From assembly GCF_003385775.1 (NCBI RefSeq), contig NZ_QRDP01000004.1, positions 2,444,957 through 2,508,956 on the forward strand: a DNA stretch of 64,000 nucleotides. Direction: 5' to 3'. The notes under the pieces are model-generated. The model saw only the letters and a list, made by a program, of their open reading frames with translations. It made no database searches and was not told the DNA's origin. Shown here one piece after another: positions 26,696 through 36,161 of this stretch (within the stretch, counting starts at the first letter, position 1; each line of letters begins with the position of its first letter). Position numbers and translations under genes: made by a program. This DNA is from Parasphingopyxis lamellibrachiae (lineage in GTDB: Bacteria > Pseudomonadota > Alphaproteobacteria > Sphingomonadales > Sphingomonadaceae).

Positions 26696-27064
26696 ATGCG
26701 CAAGATTGTTCTGGCGGGAGCTGCGCTCCCCGCGCTGCTTTGTTCGCAGATCGCCGGTGCCCAGATCGCGGACGATGAAGCCTCCGACATCGAATGCCTT
26801 GCCGCAACGCTGATCATTTCGCAGAATTCAGACGCATTGACTGAAGCGCAGGCGATGGCATCGGTCATGTATTTCATCGGCAAGGTCACCGCGCGCGGCA
26901 CGGATTATACCCAGCCCCTGGAACAGGCGATGCGCGACATGACCAACGTCACACTTCAGGAGACGGCGACACGCTGCGGTGCCGAGCTGGAAACTGTCGG
27001 CGATGACATGCAGCGTCGCGGCGCGCAAATTCAGGCGCGCGAGGAAACCGAAACGCAGCCCTGA
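26696..27064 (+). CDS. Small exported protein of unknown function
   Basis: 122 residues with a signal peptide (MRKIVLAGAALPALLCSQIAGAQ) and a mature helical part with two Cys (DIECLAATLIISQNSDAL; TRCGAELETVGDDM) that could form one disulfide. The chosen ATG at 26696 follows GAAGGGA by 7 bases; the open frame begins much earlier and reads antisense to pdeM, so the earlier start is unlikely. It abuts the convergent MFS gene with no gap. No function is recognised. Confidence 0.75.
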   Translation: MRKIVLAGAALPALLCSQIAGAQIADDEASDIECLAATLIISQNSDALTEAQAMASVMYFIGKVTARGTDYTQPLEQAMRDMTNVTLQETATRCGAELETVGDDMQRRGAQIQAREETETQP

Positions 27065-28474
27065 TCAGGCAAACTTTCTGGCAATCTTGGTGAGCCGGAT
27101 GGCGGCGAGCAAGCCGAGACACGCTATCGGCACGCCGATCGCACAAACCCAGAACCCGGCCAGCGCCACGCTTTCCACGGTCAGGCCAGAGGCAAAGCCG
27201 GTCAGGTTCGCGACTATGCCGGCGATTGCTGCGCCGGTGGCGGCCCCGGCATCGCGGACAGCGCCAATGCCCGCCGACCCGGTGGCGCGCTCATCTTCGT
27301 CGAGAGAGGCCATCACAGTGCGGCTGATAAAGCTGTAGGAGAGCCCGAAACCCGATCCGAGAAGGGCGCCGCCGGCGACGATCAGGACAAGCAGGCCACT
27401 CGTCAGCACGGCGCTCAACAACAGGAGAGCGGATGGAATACAGGCGGCGCCGATAACGATCCAGCGCCTCCGCCAGACCGGTCCGGAGCCGGATACGGCG
27501 AGCGCGGCGACGGTCCAGGCAAAGGCTTCGGCGGCGACCACATAACCGGCCTCGGTCGCGCTGAGCCCGATCGTGAATTGCAGGATGGCGGGCGCGTAGA
27601 TGGCAAAGCCGACTTCCCCGGCGAGCAGCAGGAAATAGGTCGCATAGGCTGCACCGATCAACGTGCCGAAACGCGCCGCGTTGCGGGGGAGCAGCCTGGC
27701 CCGGGCCCGGCGGTCCAGGATGACAGCCGCAGCGAGCAGGAAAAGGCTGACCGGGACAAGCAGTATCTGGACCATGCCCGATTCGACGACGCCGGCGCTC
27801 GACAGGGCGCTGACCCCGATCACGATCAGCGCGATCTGCAGCAGCGGCAGCCCGCCTTCGCCCGGCTTGCCCTTGCTGGCCGGGATCAGCCAGCCGGCGG
27901 CGAGCGCAAAGAGGATTGCCTGGGCGCCGAACAGCCAGAAAACCCCGCGCCAGTTCCCGGCATCGGCGAACAGGCCGCCGACCAGGGGGCCGACAAAGGT
28001 CGCCACGCCCCAGATGGCCGTCGCGGCGGCAAACACCCGGGCCAGGTAGCGCGCGTCGAACACGAGATTGATGGTGACGTAGCAAAACCCGGCAACCCAG
28101 CCTGCACCTATGCCCTGAACCATGCGGCCCGCGACGAAGACCGGCATGTCCGCACCGAGCGCGCTGATCGCGCAGCCTGTCGCCAGCAGCAGCCCCGATC
28201 CGATCATGGCGGGCCGGAGCCCGATCCGGTCGGAAAGCCACCCGGCGCAGGACGAAGCGGCGACCACGCCGACCAGATAGCCCGATGTCGCCCAGCCGAA
28301 CCAGGCATAGCCGTCCAGATCGCGGCCCACGCTGGGCATGATCGTGGATGTGACGAGCGCGTCGGCGGCCATCAGCCAGATGCCCAGCATGATCAGCGCG
28401 AAGGCCGGCCAGCGTCCATCGGCCAGCGTTTCGCGCCAGCTTGCGGTCTCTTCTCCGGTTGGGCCAAGCTCCAT
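27065..28474 (-). CDS. MFS transporter, DHA2/EmrB-type
   Basis: A 469-residue major facilitator protein with 12-14 predicted hydrophobic helices. LSDRIGLRPAMIGSGLL is the family loop motif A; GRMVQGIGAGWVAGF and WRGVFWLFGAQAILFAL match motifs of the drug/H+ antiporter-2 group. It is likely an exporter of a small molecule or drug (inference). It ends flush with the convergent small exported protein, and the dipeptidase gene lies 20 bases before its start, upstream on the same strand. Confidence 0.88.
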   Translation of the reverse strand: MELGPTGEETASWRETLADGRWPAFALIMLGIWLMAADALVTSTIMPSVGRDLDGYAWFGWATSGYLVGVVAASSCAGWLSDRIGLRPAMIGSGLLLATGCAISALGADMPVFVAGRMVQGIGAGWVAGFCYVTINLVFDARYLARVFAAATAIWGVATFVGPLVGGLFADAGNWRGVFWLFGAQAILFALAAGWLIPASKGKPGEGGLPLLQIALIVIGVSALSSAGVVESGMVQILLVPVSLFLLAAAVILDRRARARLLPRNAARFGTLIGAAYATYFLLLAGEVGFAIYAPAILQFTIGLSATEAGYVVAAEAFAWTVAALAVSGSGPVWRRRWIVIGAACIPSALLLLSAVLTSGLLVLIVAGGALLGSGFGLSYSFISRTVMASLDEDERATGSAGIGAVRDAGAATGAAIAGIVANLTGFASGLTVESVALAGFWVCAIGVPIACLGLLAAIRLTKIARKFA

Positions 28475-28494
28475 CGGCGCAGCGCCCGAATGGG

Positions 28495-29715
28495 CTAGTC
28501 GACCAGGGCCGCGCTATGGGTTTCGGCGGTCCGGAGCAAGCGCAGCACATTGCCGCTCCACATCTTGGCCAGATCCTCCTCGCTATGCCCGGCAGCGAGA
28601 AGGCGCGCGGTTACCCGGGGCAGGGCGGTAATATCGCGCATGCCCTCCACGCCGCCGCCGCCATCCCAGTCCGCGCCGAAGCCGACATGATCGACCCCGG
28701 CGACTGCGATCAGGTGCAAAAGGCTCGCCATATACATTTCGAAATCGCTATCCTCGCGCGGGGTAACGGCTTCGAGCGCGCGAAGGTCGCGAACATAGGC
28801 GGCCTGCACTTCGGGATCCTCGGCGAACATTTCCATGAAGCGCGCGCCGATCGCTTCCCATTCGGGGGAGCTTCCGCGCGGCGCGAGATAGATGCTGTTG
28901 ACAGATATGACGCCGCCCGTCTCTGCAAGTCGCGCAATCCGTGCGTCGTCGAGGTTGCGGGGGTGGTCGAACGCCGTTTTCGGTCCCGAATGCGAGAGTA
29001 TGATCGGCGTGGCGGACAGTTCGAGCATCTGGTCGAAGGCCGCATCGGACGCATGCGAACCATCGACGATAATACCGAGCCTGTTCATTTCGGCCACCAG
29101 TTCGCGGCCGAGCGGGCTCAGCCCCCCCCAACGTTCCTCGCCTGTCGCGCTGTCGGCGAACTGGTTGGTTGAGGAATGAACTGGTCCCACCATTCGCACG
29201 CCGTTGTCGTAGAAACGTTGCAGCGCACCGATATCTTCTCCGAGGGGATAGCTATTTTCTATGCTTTGATAGACGAAGCGGCGGCCGGTCGCTGCGATCC
29301 GCGCCGCATCGTCAGCCCGGTCGGCGCGCTCGACCGTTTCTGGATTGGCGGCGATCATGGCGAGGATCGACTGCTGCCGCGCCTCGGCCATTGCGGCGGC
29401 CCCGGCATAGCCTTGCTCCGTCAATTCTCCCTGTGGCGTCCAGATGACGAAGAAGCCGCCATCGAGGCCGCCCTCGATCATGCGCGGCACATCGACCTGG
29501 CTGTTGTCGGTGATGTAATCGTGCCGTTCGGCAATATCCCAGCCCGGCCGCATCATATGGAGTGGGGTGTCGAGATGGGTGTCGAGGGTCAGCAGGCGGT
29601 TATGCACGGCCGCCGGCTCCTGGATATTCGAAGCGGCTTCCTGCGCCGGGAGCGGTGCGGATACGGCCCCCATCGCCAGCGCTATGCCGCCCAATCCGAT
29701 ACCGAATCCCCGCAT
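28495..29715 (-). CDS. Exported membrane dipeptidase (M19, renal dipeptidase family)
   Basis: A 406-residue M19 dipeptidase. It has a signal peptide (MRGFGIGLGGIALAMGAVSA...AQ), the zinc motif LDTHLDTPLHM near the mature N-terminus, IVDGSHASD, LSHSGPK and HVGFGADWDGGGG. It hydrolyses dipeptides in the periplasm. The ATG at 29715 was chosen because the frame upstream (49 codons) lacks likeness and only from here is there a signal peptide. It may be co-transcribed with the MFS gene that follows. Confidence 0.92.
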   Translation of the reverse strand: MRGFGIGLGGIALAMGAVSAPLPAQEAASNIQEPAAVHNRLLTLDTHLDTPLHMMRPGWDIAERHDYITDNSQVDVPRMIEGGLDGGFFVIWTPQGELTEQGYAGAAAMAEARQQSILAMIAANPETVERADRADDAARIAATGRRFVYQSIENSYPLGEDIGALQRFYDNGVRMVGPVHSSTNQFADSATGEERWGGLSPLGRELVAEMNRLGIIVDGSHASDAAFDQMLELSATPIILSHSGPKTAFDHPRNLDDARIARLAETGGVISVNSIYLAPRGSSPEWEAIGARFMEMFAEDPEVQAAYVRDLRALEAVTPREDSDFEMYMASLLHLIAVAGVDHVGFGADWDGGGGVEGMRDITALPRVTARLLAAGHSEEDLAKMWSGNVLRLLRTAETHSAALVD

Positions 29716-29793
29716 GCCTTTATCCCTTCCATCCTGTTGGTGGGGGCCAGTCCTAACGCTGTTTTCATGTGAAGTCCCGGCTAAACGATCGGA

Positions 29794-29834
29794 TCGCCCG
29801 ACCCGCATGCTTTCGCAGCATGCGGGCCGGGCGA
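29794..29834. other. Large stem-loop between two minus-strand genes
   Basis: TCGCCCG-A-CCCGCATGC pairs with GCATGCGGG-C-CGGGCGA across loop TTTCGCA: 16 base pairs and a single A/C mismatch. It lies 48 bases after the stop of the 29882-30286 gene and 79 bases before the dipeptidase start. No T-tract follows on either strand, so it is not a standard intrinsic terminator. It may protect mRNA ends, or be a REP-like element. Confidence 0.65.
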
Positions 29835-29881
29835 CCGGTTCGGTCGCGGGAGCGGCGACCATGCAGGGATTGAAACGGGTC

Positions 29882-30286
29882 TTAGAGCCCGCGCATGCCG
29901 ATGCCGAGAATGCGGTCCGGCCGTCGGGTGTCCATGACCACGCTGATCGCCTTGGTGCGGCCGTCTTCGTCGCGCACCTGCATCACCATGCCGTTATCGG
30001 CTTCCGCGACATTGAGGAGCGTCAGCTGTCCCGTCCGCCGCGCGAGCTGGTTGAACTGCTGGACGCGCATTCTGTAGGAGCCATCGGAAAGGAAATTGTC
30101 GCGGGCGTAGCGAGACCGTTCTCCACCGCTGCCGTTAAGGGCGGTAACTAGCGCCTCGGCGCGTTGCTGTGCACTCATCGTTTCCGACTGCGCGGAGGCA
30201 GGGGCGGCCATGACGGCCATGCCCGCAGCAGGCAGCGCGAAAGCAGCAAGAACGAGACGGGTTTTTGCGGATATTCTGGTAAGCAT
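29882..30286 (-). CDS. Small exported protein of unknown function
   Basis: 134 residues with a signal peptide (TRLVLAAFALPAAGMAVMAAPASAQ), then a mature part with SAQQRAEALVTALN and a C-terminal beta-rich stretch (MVMQVRDEDGRTKAISVVMD). A strong AGGAG box 9 bases before the ATG at 30286 fixes the start; the frame continues 26 codons upstream without likeness. No cysteine or metal motif is seen. No function is recognised. Confidence 0.75.
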   Translation of the reverse strand: MLTRISAKTRLVLAAFALPAAGMAVMAAPASAQSETMSAQQRAEALVTALNGSGGERSRYARDNFLSDGSYRMRVQQFNQLARRTGQLTLLNVAEADNGMVMQVRDEDGRTKAISVVMDTRRPDRILGIGMRGL

Positions 30287-30474
30287 AATACACTCCTGAA
30301 CCAAGTTGACTGGACCCGCCTCGAATCGGGCGAGTTGGGGTGTATTAGATATGCAATACAGCAATGTCGCCCGGGTTTCGACGAGCGACCGGGAAATGTC
30401 GATAAACCGTTTCGTAACGACAAATGTCGCAATACTATCGATAAAACGCCAGATTTTAGAGCGAATCGTAATAT

Positions 30475-32910
30475 TTATGCGCTTTTCATCGCCGTTTCTG
30501 CAAGCGCTTCCGCTTCTATCAGCAGCGCATCGTCGACACTGCCCTGCGCGACATGCTCGCGCCCGATCAGGATGAGCACGGGCACGGCGAGCGGGGAAAC
30601 GCGCGGCAGATCGACATGCACCATCGTCTGCGCCGCCCGGTCGAGCAGGCTGGCAAGCCGGCCGACATCGGTGAGCTTGGTCCGCGCATCGGCCCAGGCG
30701 GCCTTGAGCAGGAGATGGTCGGGTTCGTAGCGTCGCAAGACATCGTAGATCAGGTCGGTCGAGAAAGTGACCTGCTTGCCTGTCTTGCGTTTACCCGGAT
30801 GCTGTCTCTCGACCAGTCCGCCGATCACCGCGACTTCGCGAAAGGCCCGTTTCAGCAGGTGGCTTCCCTGTACCCAGTCGACAAACTCGTCTTCGAGAAT
30901 ATCGGGGGAGAAGAGCGGGCCGGGATCACGTACGCGCTCCAGCGAATAGGTGGCGAAGCTGTAATCGTTGGCGACAAAGCCGATGGGCCCCAGTCCCGCC
31001 GTTTCCATCCGTCTGGTCACCAGCATGCCGAGCGACTGATGGGCGTTCCAGCCTTCGAAGCTATAGGCGACCATAAAGTGCCGGTCCTCATGCGGGAAAG
31101 TCTCGACCAGCAATTCGCCGGGTTTGGGCAGTACCGACTTTTCCGACTGGACGCGCAGCCATTGCTCGACATCTTCTGGAAAGGCTTCCCATTCGGCCGG
31201 GTTGTTGAGGAAAGCGCGAACCCGGTCCGCCAGATGGGTGGTAAGGGGCATGCGCGCGCCGCCATAGGTGGGAATGCGGGCAGGGCGAGACGAGGCGCGG
31301 ACGGTAAGGTCGGTGTCCTTTACCCCAAGCACCTCGAGGCTGAGGCCGGCAAAGAAAAACGTATCGCCGGGGGATAGGGTCGCGCCGAAATGCTCTTCCA
31401 CCGTTCCGAGCTTGCGGCCGTTTTTGAAGCGCACATCGAGGATCGGCGCATCGACGATGATACCCGCGTTGAGCCGGTGCTGCGTCTCGAATCGAGGATG
31501 GCTGACCCGCCAGATCGTCTGGCCGTCTTCGTCGACCCGGCTCGCCAGCCTCTTGTACCGGTCATAGGCGCGCAGCGCATAGCCGCCGCTTGCAATATAA
31601 TCGAGTTCGCGGGCGAATTCGGCCGAAGGCAGGCCGCGATAAGGCGCGGCGGACCGGATTTCGGCCAACATCGCGGCCTCTTCGAACGGTCCGGCGCAAG
31701 CGCAGGCCATGATATGCTGGGCGAGCACGTCCAGGCTGCCGGGCCGGAAGATGTCGGCGTCGAGCTCGCGTTCGGCAACCGCATCGAGGGCCGCCCGCGC
31801 CTCCAGATATTCGAACCGGTTGCCCGGGACGAGGATCGCCTTGGACGGTTCGTCGAGCCGATGGTTGGAGCGGCCGATGCGTTGAAGCAGACGCGAAGCG
31901 CCCTTGGGCGCGCCCATCTGCACGACGCAATCGACATCGCCCCAGTCGACGCCGAGATCGAGGCTCGCGGTCGCCACCAGCCCGCGCAATGCGCCGCGCG
32001 CCATTGCCGATTCGACCTTGCGGCGCGCCTCGCGAGAGAGGGATCCGTGATGGATGCCGATCGGCAGCTCATCGTCATTCACCTTCCACAATTGCTGGAA
32101 GATAAGTTCCGCCAGCCCGCGCGTGTTGCAGAATATCAGCGTGGTCTTGTGCGCGGCGATGATTCCCATCACCTGCTCGGTTGCATAACTCCCCGAATGG
32201 CCGGACCAGGGAACCCGGCCTTCCGGCAGCAGGATCGAGACTTCGGCATCGGCCCCCGGATCGCCTTTGATTATCCGGACGCTGCTGTCATCGCCATTGG
32301 GTGCGAGCCAGCGCGCATAAGCCGCCGGATCGGCGACAGTGGCCGACAGTGCGACCCGCCTCAGGCCCGGCGCAAGTTGCTGCAGCCTTGCCATGGAAAG
32401 GTTCAGAAGGTCGCCGCGTTTTTGCGTCGCAAAGGCATGGACCTCGTCGATGATCACGGTTTTCAGGTCCGCGAACAGGGCGGCGCTGTCTGCATAGGAA
32501 ATGAGCAGGCTCAGAGACTCCGGTGTCGTCAGCAATATATGCGGAGGGCGTTGCCTCTGCCGTTTCTTGCGGTTTGACGGCGTGTCGCCGGAGCGGGTTT
32601 CCACCCGGATCGGTAGACCCATTTCCTCAATCGGCACGAGGAGGTTGCGCTGCACGTCGACTGCCAGCGCCTTGAGCGGGGAAACATAAAGGGTATGCAG
32701 GCCCTCGCCGGGGGTTTCGGCGAGTGCGGCGAGGCTGGGAAGAAATCCGGCCAGCGTCTTGCCCGCGCCCGTCGGGGCGACAAGCAGCGCATGTTTCCCG
32801 TCCCGTGCCGCTCTCAGCAAGTCGTGCTGATGCCGTCGGGGCGCCCAGCCTCGCGCGGCGAACCAGTCGGCTATCGGTTGAGGCAGGGCTGGGGCAGCGG
32901 TATCGGCCAT
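30475..32910 (-). CDS. Ligase-associated DNA damage response DEXH-box helicase (Lhr-like)
   Basis: An 811-residue SF2 helicase of the Lhr group. LLVAPTGAGKTLAGFLPSL is Walker A, IIDEVHAF is the DEVH box, LSATVADP is motif III, and QRIGRSNHRLD is motif VI. The C-terminal Lhr-core domain follows, with SGGYALRAYDRYKR-like and LVTRRMETAGLGPIGFVAND stretches. Such helicases unwind DNA 3'-5' and are found with PdeM, a nuclease and a ligase. Only PdeM is in the window, 3.8 kb downstream on the same strand. The divergent sulfotransferase starts 98 bases away. Confidence 0.92.
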   Translation of the reverse strand: MADTAAPALPQPIADWFAARGWAPRRHQHDLLRAARDGKHALLVAPTGAGKTLAGFLPSLAALAETPGEGLHTLYVSPLKALAVDVQRNLLVPIEEMGLPIRVETRSGDTPSNRKKRQRQRPPHILLTTPESLSLLISYADSAALFADLKTVIIDEVHAFATQKRGDLLNLSMARLQQLAPGLRRVALSATVADPAAYARWLAPNGDDSSVRIIKGDPGADAEVSILLPEGRVPWSGHSGSYATEQVMGIIAAHKTTLIFCNTRGLAELIFQQLWKVNDDELPIGIHHGSLSREARRKVESAMARGALRGLVATASLDLGVDWGDVDCVVQMGAPKGASRLLQRIGRSNHRLDEPSKAILVPGNRFEYLEARAALDAVAERELDADIFRPGSLDVLAQHIMACACAGPFEEAAMLAEIRSAAPYRGLPSAEFARELDYIASGGYALRAYDRYKRLASRVDEDGQTIWRVSHPRFETQHRLNAGIIVDAPILDVRFKNGRKLGTVEEHFGATLSPGDTFFFAGLSLEVLGVKDTDLTVRASSRPARIPTYGGARMPLTTHLADRVRAFLNNPAEWEAFPEDVEQWLRVQSEKSVLPKPGELLVETFPHEDRHFMVAYSFEGWNAHQSLGMLVTRRMETAGLGPIGFVANDYSFATYSLERVRDPGPLFSPDILEDEFVDWVQGSHLLKRAFREVAVIGGLVERQHPGKRKTGKQVTFSTDLIYDVLRRYEPDHLLLKAAWADARTKLTDVGRLASLLDRAAQTMVHVDLPRVSPLAVPVLILIGREHVAQGSVDDALLIEAEALAETAMKSA

Positions 32911-33008
32911 TGTTTCTATCTAACCACATCGTCCGACGATGCGAGCATAGTTGCGGATTGGTCTTTGGTGGTTCAAGAATTTTTGCCTGGTGCGGGGAGA
33001 TTGAGGGA

Positions 33009-33923
33009 ATGGCGAACAAGCTGAGCGGTCGAGCGGAAACACTAACGGAATTTGGCGAGCTGATGGGCCGCCTGCATGCGCCCGCCGAAGGAGCCAATGC
33101 GCTGACTCCCTACGAGCCGAAGCCAGCCGATGTGGTGATTTCCCCTTATGGCAAATGCGGCACGACATGGCTGCAGCAGACCTTCCATACGTTGCGGACC
33201 GGGGGCAATATGGATTTCGACGATATTTCGCGTGTCGTTCCCTGGATCGAGACGGCACCGAGCCTGGGGCTCGATATCAATGCCGAACAAAAGGCCGAAC
33301 CACGGGGATTCAAGAGCCACCTCTCCTATGACGCCCTCCCCAGGGGGGCTCGCTATGTCGTCTCGCTGCGCCATCCCAAAGATGCCTTTGTTTCGATGTT
33401 CCGCTTCATGGAAGGATGGTTCATCGAACCGGGCAGTGTGACGATAGAGGAATTTTACCAGGCCTGGATAACGCCCGGTCCGCAAGCAAACGACTATTGG
33501 CACCATCTGCTGAGCTGGTGGCGACAACGCGACAATCCCGATGTTCTGCTTCTCACCTATGAGAATATGATCGAGGCGCCGGAAGCGCATGTTCGGCTGT
33601 TGGCAGATTTTTGCGGTATAGCGCTTGATGATGGGTTGCTCGCGCTGCCGCTTGAGCGATCTTCTCTGGCCTATATGCTTGAACATAAGGACAAATTCGC
33701 GGATCCGATGCTGCGCGAACTGTCGGAGAAACGCTGCGGATTTGCGCCGGGCAGCGATTCGGCCAAGGTGCGCAAAGGCGGTGTCGGCGGGCATAAGAAA
33801 GAGCTGCCGCCCGAGATCGGCGCTGCGATCGATGCAGCATGGGCGGAGCATGTCGAGCCGGAAACCGGATTTTCCGACTATGCTGCACTAGACCTGGCTG
33901 TCCGGGCCCGAAATTCGGCCTGA
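33009..33923 (+). CDS. PAPS-dependent sulfotransferase
   Basis: A 304-residue cytosolic-type sulfotransferase. The PAPS 5'-phosphosulfate loop is VISPYGKCGTTWLQQTF, the 3'-phosphate loop is VVSLRHPKDAFVSMF, and the C-terminal RKGGVGGHKKEL resembles the family RKGxxGDWK signature, with GGH in place of GDW. It transfers sulfate to an unknown hydroxyl or amine. The ATG at 33009 is preferred (GGGGAGA upstream). The open frame runs into the divergent helicase gene's start region, so the longer version is a shadow. Confidence 0.88.
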   Translation: MANKLSGRAETLTEFGELMGRLHAPAEGANALTPYEPKPADVVISPYGKCGTTWLQQTFHTLRTGGNMDFDDISRVVPWIETAPSLGLDINAEQKAEPRGFKSHLSYDALPRGARYVVSLRHPKDAFVSMFRFMEGWFIEPGSVTIEEFYQAWITPGPQANDYWHHLLSWWRQRDNPDVLLLTYENMIEAPEAHVRLLADFCGIALDDGLLALPLERSSLAYMLEHKDKFADPMLRELSEKRCGFAPGSDSAKVRKGGVGGHKKELPPEIGAAIDAAWAEHVEPETGFSDYAALDLAVRARNSA

Positions 33924-33968
33924 CGCCGGGTCGGAACCGCGCATTGCTGCGTCGCATCAGTTGAGGGC

Positions 33969-34000
33969 AAAAAAAAGGGCTGCCCTGTTAGGAGCAGCCC
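33969..34000 (-). terminator. Intrinsic terminator on the minus strand
   Basis: A seven-bp GC stem GGGCTGC/GCAGCCC with a ten-base loop, followed by TTTTTTTT. It would terminate either the PH-domain gene transcript or the candidate small RNA. Confidence 0.88.
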
Positions 34001-34041
34001 CAAAGTTTGGAGAGGATGCCTGAAAAGGCAGGGACTTGTTA
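33969..34041 (-). ncRNA. Candidate small RNA with its own promoter and terminator
   Basis: On the minus strand: TTGCAG (34064-34059), 17 bases, TAACAA (34041-34036), then about 60 bases with a small hairpin (CCTG CCTTTT CAGG), a pyrimidine-rich open stretch (CATCCTCTCCAAAC) and a terminator GGGCTGC ... GCAGCCC followed by eight T (34000-33969). No protein fits. The stem could instead end the PH-domain transcript, 150 bases upstream. The flank (34045-34110) is unusually rich in TGC/GCA motifs. Confidence 0.4.
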
Positions 34042-34152
34042 CGGCGATGCAAGAAATGCTGCAAGTGCGAAAAGACAATTGTGCATTGCAAAAATCGCAG
34101 CCGTAAATGCGCAGAGTTAACGAACATGACAACAGCCCCGACCCGTCCCGGT

Positions 34153-34647
34153 TTAAAGCGCGTCCGGCTCGTAATCGATTTCGCGAACGCCGCGGCGCAC
34201 TCTTTCTGTTTGCACGAGGTCGCGCAGGATTTCCCTGCGATCGCGGGCCTGATGAACATCGGGCAAAATGATCGGGCCTTCCCGCGATGTTCGGTCGCTC
34301 GAGATCAGCGTAATCTTGCCGATGTCGAGAAGCTGGTTCAGTAAAGAAAATTCCACCTTCACGTCCTTGACGCGATAGAGTTCAACCTCGTCGATATTCT
34401 TGAAAATGATGCCGCGTTTCACGATCAGCCGCTGGCTCGTAATCTCATATTTGGCGGCCATATAGGTCAGCCATTTATGGCCGATTTTCAGCACTCCGGC
34501 CAATGAGAGAAGCAGAAACCAGGGTATTTCGAAATAGGCCGCGAGCGCCAGGCCGCCGAAACAGACTATCAGTGTCAGCCAGCCGGAAAAACTGCCGAAC
34601 AGCCATTTTTCGGTGCTGCTCCTGAACACGTCCACAACATCTTCCAT
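34153..34647 (-). CDS. Bacterial PH-domain membrane protein
   Basis: A 164-residue protein with two hydrophobic helices (WLTLIVCFGGLALAAYF; IPWFLLLSLAGVLKIG), then a bacterial PH (bPH2/YdbT-like) domain: YEITSQRLIVKRGIIFKNIDEVEL and VKVEFSLLNQLLDIGKITLIS. The function of this family is unknown. The ATG at 34647 (MEDVVDVF) has AAGGGGG upstream and replaces a longer frame. It lies 51 bases after pgm and is probably the last gene of that transcript. Confidence 0.85.
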   Translation of the reverse strand: MEDVVDVFRSSTEKWLFGSFSGWLTLIVCFGGLALAAYFEIPWFLLLSLAGVLKIGHKWLTYMAAKYEITSQRLIVKRGIIFKNIDEVELYRVKDVKVEFSLLNQLLDIGKITLISSDRTSREGPIILPDVHQARDRREILRDLVQTERVRRGVREIDYEPDAL

Positions 34648-34698
34648 GCGCGGCAATCCCCCTTGTTGCGCCGAAGATAGCACAAAATATCGGCTGAT

Positions 34699-36084
34699 CT
34701 AGTGGCCGGCCTGCGGCCCGCGCTCCAGCCCGGATGCGGCAAGCTGGGTATCGATCTGGGCCATCAGGCGCCCCAGTCCCGCTTCGCTCTTCGCTTCCGC
34801 GCGCGCCACGAGCACATCCTGGGTGTTCGACGCGCGCAGCAGCCACCAGCCATCCTCTGTATTCACCCGTGCGCCGTCCGTGTCGTTGACGTCCGCGCCT
34901 TCCGCGCCGAGCCGCGCGAGCACTTCGTCGATCACCGCGAATTTGCGGCTCTCGTCGACCTGAAAACGCATTTCGGGCGTGTTGATCATGTCGGGAATCG
35001 CGCTGCGCAATTCGGTGACGCTCTTGCCCAATATATGCGCTGCCGAAATCAGCTGGACGGCTGCGTATAGCGCGTCGTCGAACCCGTAATAATTCTGCGC
35101 GAAAAAGACGTGACCGCTCATCTCTCCGGCGAGCGGACAGCCCGTTTCCTTCATTTTGGACTTAATCAGGGAATGGCCGGTCTTCCACATCAACGGGTTG
35201 CCGCCCAGCTCGCCCACCCGATCGTACAATGCCTGGCTGGCCTTCACATCGGCGATAATCGTTGCGCCAGGCTCCTTCCTCAGCACCGGCTCGGCATAGA
35301 TCGCCAGCAGCTGGTCGCCCCAGATCACGCGGCCTGTGCCGTCGATCGCGCCGATCCGGTCGCCATCGCCGTCGAAAGCCACTCCGAAATCGAGATTGTT
35401 GTCGGCGACGAGCTTTTTCAGGTCTGCAAGATTCGCCTCGTCAGTGGGATCGGGATGATGGTTGGGAAAAGACCCGTCGATATCGGTGAAGAGGGTAAAA
35501 TGCTCGCCGGGCAGTCGCGCGATGAGCTTCTCGACGATCGCCCCTGCGGCGCCGTTACCGGCGTCCCAGCCGATCCGGTATTCGCCGCCGGCAAGACCGG
35601 CGAGGAGTCGGTCGACATAGGCGTCGGCGATATCGATCTCCTCGCTGGTTCCGGATCCGGACTCCCAGTCTCCGGCGAGAGCCATCTCCCCGAGCCGCTG
35701 GATATCCGCCCCGAAAAACGGTCCGCGCTGAAAGACCATCTTGAAGCCGTTATAATCGGCGGGATTATGGCTGCCGGTTATCTCTATGCCGCCATCAACC
35801 TGATCTAGCGTCGCTTCGGCGAAGTAAAGCATTGGCGTCGGCCCCAGGCCGATCCGCACCGCATCGACGCCGCTGGCATTCAACCCTTCGACAAGGGCGG
35901 CCTCAAGCATCGGCGAACTTGTCCGCCCGTCATAACCGACCGCGACCCTTTTGCCGCCGGCGCGCGCGACCAGCGTTCCGAACCCGCGCCCGATTGCCCG
36001 GGCATCGTCCTCGCCAAGCGTCTCTCCGACTATGCCGCGAATGTCATATTCTCGCAGGGTTGTGGGATGGAATCGATGGGTCAT
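34699..36084 (-). CDS. pgmG: Phosphoglucomutase/phosphomannomutase
   Basis: A 461-residue alpha-D-phosphohexomutase. The phosphoserine loop is [13 protein letters not shown], the metal loop [13 protein letters not shown] and the sugar loop GEMSGHVFF. It interconverts hexose 1- and 6-phosphates for exopolysaccharide or LPS sugars; the sphingomonad enzyme PgmG uses both glucose and mannose. The symbol is by likeness of this group and not proven. It is on the same strand as the DnaJ-domain gene and mipZ. Confidence 0.93.
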   Translation of the reverse strand: MTHRFHPTTLREYDIRGIVGETLGEDDARAIGRGFGTLVARAGGKRVAVGYDGRTSSPMLEAALVEGLNASGVDAVRIGLGPTPMLYFAEATLDQVDGGIEITGSHNPADYNGFKMVFQRGPFFGADIQRLGEMALAGDWESGSGTSEEIDIADAYVDRLLAGLAGGEYRIGWDAGNGAAGAIVEKLIARLPGEHFTLFTDIDGSFPNHHPDPTDEANLADLKKLVADNNLDFGVAFDGDGDRIGAIDGTGRVIWGDQLLAIYAEPVLRKEPGATIIADVKASQALYDRVGELGGNPLMWKTGHSLIKSKMKETGCPLAGEMSGHVFFAQNYYGFDDALYAAVQLISAAHILGKSVTELRSAIPDMINTPEMRFQVDESRKFAVIDEVLARLGAEGADVNDTDGARVNTEDGWWLLRASNTQDVLVARAEAKSEAGLGRLMAQIDTQLAASGLERGPQAGH

Positions 36085-36161
36085 GAAAAGTCCTTGTTGC
36101 TGGCCTGTCGGGTTAGAGCGCGCCTTTGCCTAACTGCGATCTATTCGCAAGATCAAAGCTC

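Noticed and set aside
30340-30470. Repeated AAATGTCG and TCGATAAA words as an operator region
   Set aside because: Two near copies each were seen upstream of the small exported protein gene, but spacing is irregular and no regulator is adjacent; not enough to call a site.
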